Assembly (NCBI GenBank): GCA_035771175.1
Contig: CM069607.1
Coordinates: 6,755,501 to 6,819,500 of the forward strand
Origin: Paratinospora sagittata
Taxonomy: Eukaryota > Streptophyta > Magnoliopsida > Ranunculales > Menispermaceae
Direction: 5' to 3'
DNA: 64,000 nt
The notes below the pieces were generated by a model. It searched no databases. It was not told where the DNA came from and saw only the letters and a list, made by a program, of their open reading frames with translations. This document shows, piece after piece, positions 62,548-64,000 of the stretch. Position 1 is the first letter of the stretch, and every line of letters begins with the position of its first letter. The position numbers and the translations under genes are program-made.

Positions 62548-62682
62548 AGCTTTGAAAGGTTTAAAATGATACTTGATTGAGCAAATAATGCGCTTAATTG
62601 CTTGTAATGATAGAGGCAAATGAAGACTCAAAATGACATGAACATAAAAGATTAAGAAATATAGAACTATTTCTAATATAAT

Positions 62683-63611
62683 CAAGGTAATTAAAGGCAC
62701 AAGACACACTTAAACCGATGAATGGGCCTAGTGCCTGAGGCGCAAGGCGAAGTTCACACCTGAGTAAAGTGAGGTAAAAATTCTTAAAAAACTTAATTAT
62801 CTATTAATTTTTGGTAGAAGAATTCAATAAGGATAAAGTCAATAAAAAGTTTTTAAAATTTCCAAATCATACATAATAATGTTCATAATAGTCTTAATGT
62901 TTCTATTTCATAGTTGTTACTAATATTATGTTTATTTCTTTTGATATTTAAAATTTTGTTGAAGAAAGAAACACAAAAGCAAGGAAGAACAAGGAGCAAC
63001 TATAACGTCTTTGTAACAACATTTTATTGTTGTTATAAAACTGAAACACAAGTTTCCTTTAATGTATTATGCTCTATATTAGTGTTGTCAAGCCCCTTGG
63101 GTAGTGGCATCGCCTAGACCACCGTCTAGGCAGTTTAGGGAGATCTAAGCAAATATTTTTTTTAAAGGATTTTTTTTTTTTAAAAAAATTTGTTAAAACC
63201 TGCGAAATCCTCTCCCTTCTTCCACTTCGACTTCTGAATTAAATTAATAATTACATATAATTTAATATATAAATTAAATTAATAATTACACACACACACA
63301 TATATATATGTATATATATATATGGAGTGAGGGGCCAATGAATAAATAAATAAATTTTTCAAGAACTTCTAAATAAATATTTTACATTCCGCCTTAATCC
63401 CGCCTCGCCTAATTAAGGTTTACCGCCTACCACTGCCTTGACAACACTGCTCTATATTGTGTATTTTGTATATTTTTTTCAAAGGAGAGAGAATAAAAGT
63501 ATATAATATAATACTTAGTTCATGATTAAATAGTTTTTTCTTTAAAAATGAAGAGGAGGAAAGCAAAGCGCATGCCTCAGACACACTGCGGTGCACGCCA
63601 TGATAACATTG
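62683..63611. mobile_element. hAT-type element, 929 bp, inside the LINE fragment
   Basis: Flanked by the perfect 8-bp direct repeat AATATAAT (62675-62682, 63612-63619). The ends CAAGGTAATTAAAGGC and the inverse CAATGTTATCATGGC are weakly similar. GCCTGAGGCGCAAGG near the left is matched by inverse TGTCTGAGGCATGCG near the right. The split LINE homology independently supports the boundaries. No transposase. Confidence 0.65.
63080..63449. mobile_element. hAT-type MITE, 370 bp, nested in the 929-bp element
   Basis: The ends TAGTGTTGTCAAG and CTTGACAACACTG are inverted repeats, flanked by the perfect 8-bp direct repeat CTCTATAT (63072-63079, 63450-63457). Subterminal GCCTAGACCACCGTCTAGGC is itself a palindrome. 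Confidence 0.85.
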
Positions 63612-63788
63612 AATATAATATCAATTTAGCCCTTGATGGATTGTAGTAGAGGAAACAAATGCATGTAGCTGACTCTATGTAGTTGAGAAAATGCTTTGTT
63701 TGGTTAAAACTATTTTATATTTGTTTCTAGTTCAAAAGAGAGAGAGGGAGAGAGGTTGCATTATATTCTAGCTCTGTTTTTATATTCT

Positions 63789-63916
63789 AGCTGCAATATA
63801 GCATACCTTTTTATATTCATGATCATTACCTATGATTGCATTATATAATCTGAGCTGCAATATAGCATACCTTTTTATATTCATGATCATTACTTATGAT
63901 TGCATTATATAATCTG
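63789..63916. repeat. 64-bp tandem duplication
   Basis: AGCTGCAATATAGCATACCT...ATATAATCTG repeats from 63789 and 63853 with one or two differences. Confidence 0.88.
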
Positions 63917-64000
63917 TGCCCATGTGGTCATGGGTTCAAGTTTTGGAAACAACCCTTCTTGCGCTGGAAGTGCATAGGCGGGAGCTTCGTGCACCTAGCT
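63917..64000 (+). repeat. Au-SINE-like sequence, cut by window end
   Basis: GGTCATGGGTTCAAG (B-box region), GGAAACAACCCTTCTTGC and GCGGGAGCTTCGTGCACC match what I recall of the plant Au-SINE family. The spacing between these blocks is shorter than usual, so this copy has an internal deletion. Confidence 0.55.

Larger units (their letters stand above)
62540..63710 (+). mobile_element. LINE fragment 2, split by a hAT-type insertion
   Basis: About 62540-62682 and 63612-63710 together correspond to the same LINE ending as fragment 1 (ATAGAGGCAAATGAAGACTC; TCAATTTAGCCCTTGATGG against TCAATTTAGTCCCTTGATAG). The two parts are separated by a 929-bp insertion flanked by AATATAAT. Confidence 0.6.

Overview
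The window is nuclear DNA from a flowering plant. The evidence is split genes with canonical GT..AG introns, two plant-specific genes, long AT-rich introns and intergenic DNA, and dense Ty3/gypsy, hAT, Mutator-like, LINE and SINE-like sequence. It is probably a eudicot; I cannot name the species.

Three host genes are supported. An F-box/LRR gene resembling SKIP17 (+ strand, 12298-26955) has 12 exons whose lengths sum to 522 codons. A thermospermine synthase of the ACAULIS5 type (- strand, 29499-31831) has 9 exons summing to 334 codons. The first exon of a WD40 gene of the WDR5B type (+ strand from 59933) is present; the rest lies beyond the window. In Arabidopsis, as I recall, SKIP17 and WDR5B are neighbours on chromosome 4, so this looks like conserved gene order with ACL5 and transposons between them.

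Layout. 1-9500: a decayed Tat/Retand-like gypsy element on the - strand, continuing past the left edge. It carries a 421-bp fold-back element in its reverse transcriptase and a 3-kb solo LTR in its own LTR. 9634-10281: a hAT-type element. 12298-26955: SKIP17, with a 3-kb hAT-type element in intron 2 and a 4-kb Mutator-like element in intron 6, the latter holding a 439-bp TG..CA element. 29499-31831: ACL5. 35193-56792: a 21.6-kb nest, in which gypsy element A contains a truncated chromovirus B, and B contains a complete LTR element C with perfect 5-bp target duplications. 56793-59932: intergenic DNA with two SINE-like sequences. 59933-64000: WDR5B exon 1 and the start of a long intron, where a hAT-type MITE lies inside another hAT-type element that lies inside a LINE fragment.

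The most unusual signals are two. First, the intron-2 hAT-type element holds four modules that look like plant snRNA promoters (USE-like RTCCCACATYG, then a TATA-like box), each with exactly 32 bp between the boxes: three forward near one end and one reversed near the other. Second, gypsy element A has an antisense, apparently spliced coiled-coil gene downstream of pol. All boundaries were read by eye; no alignment or database search was run.
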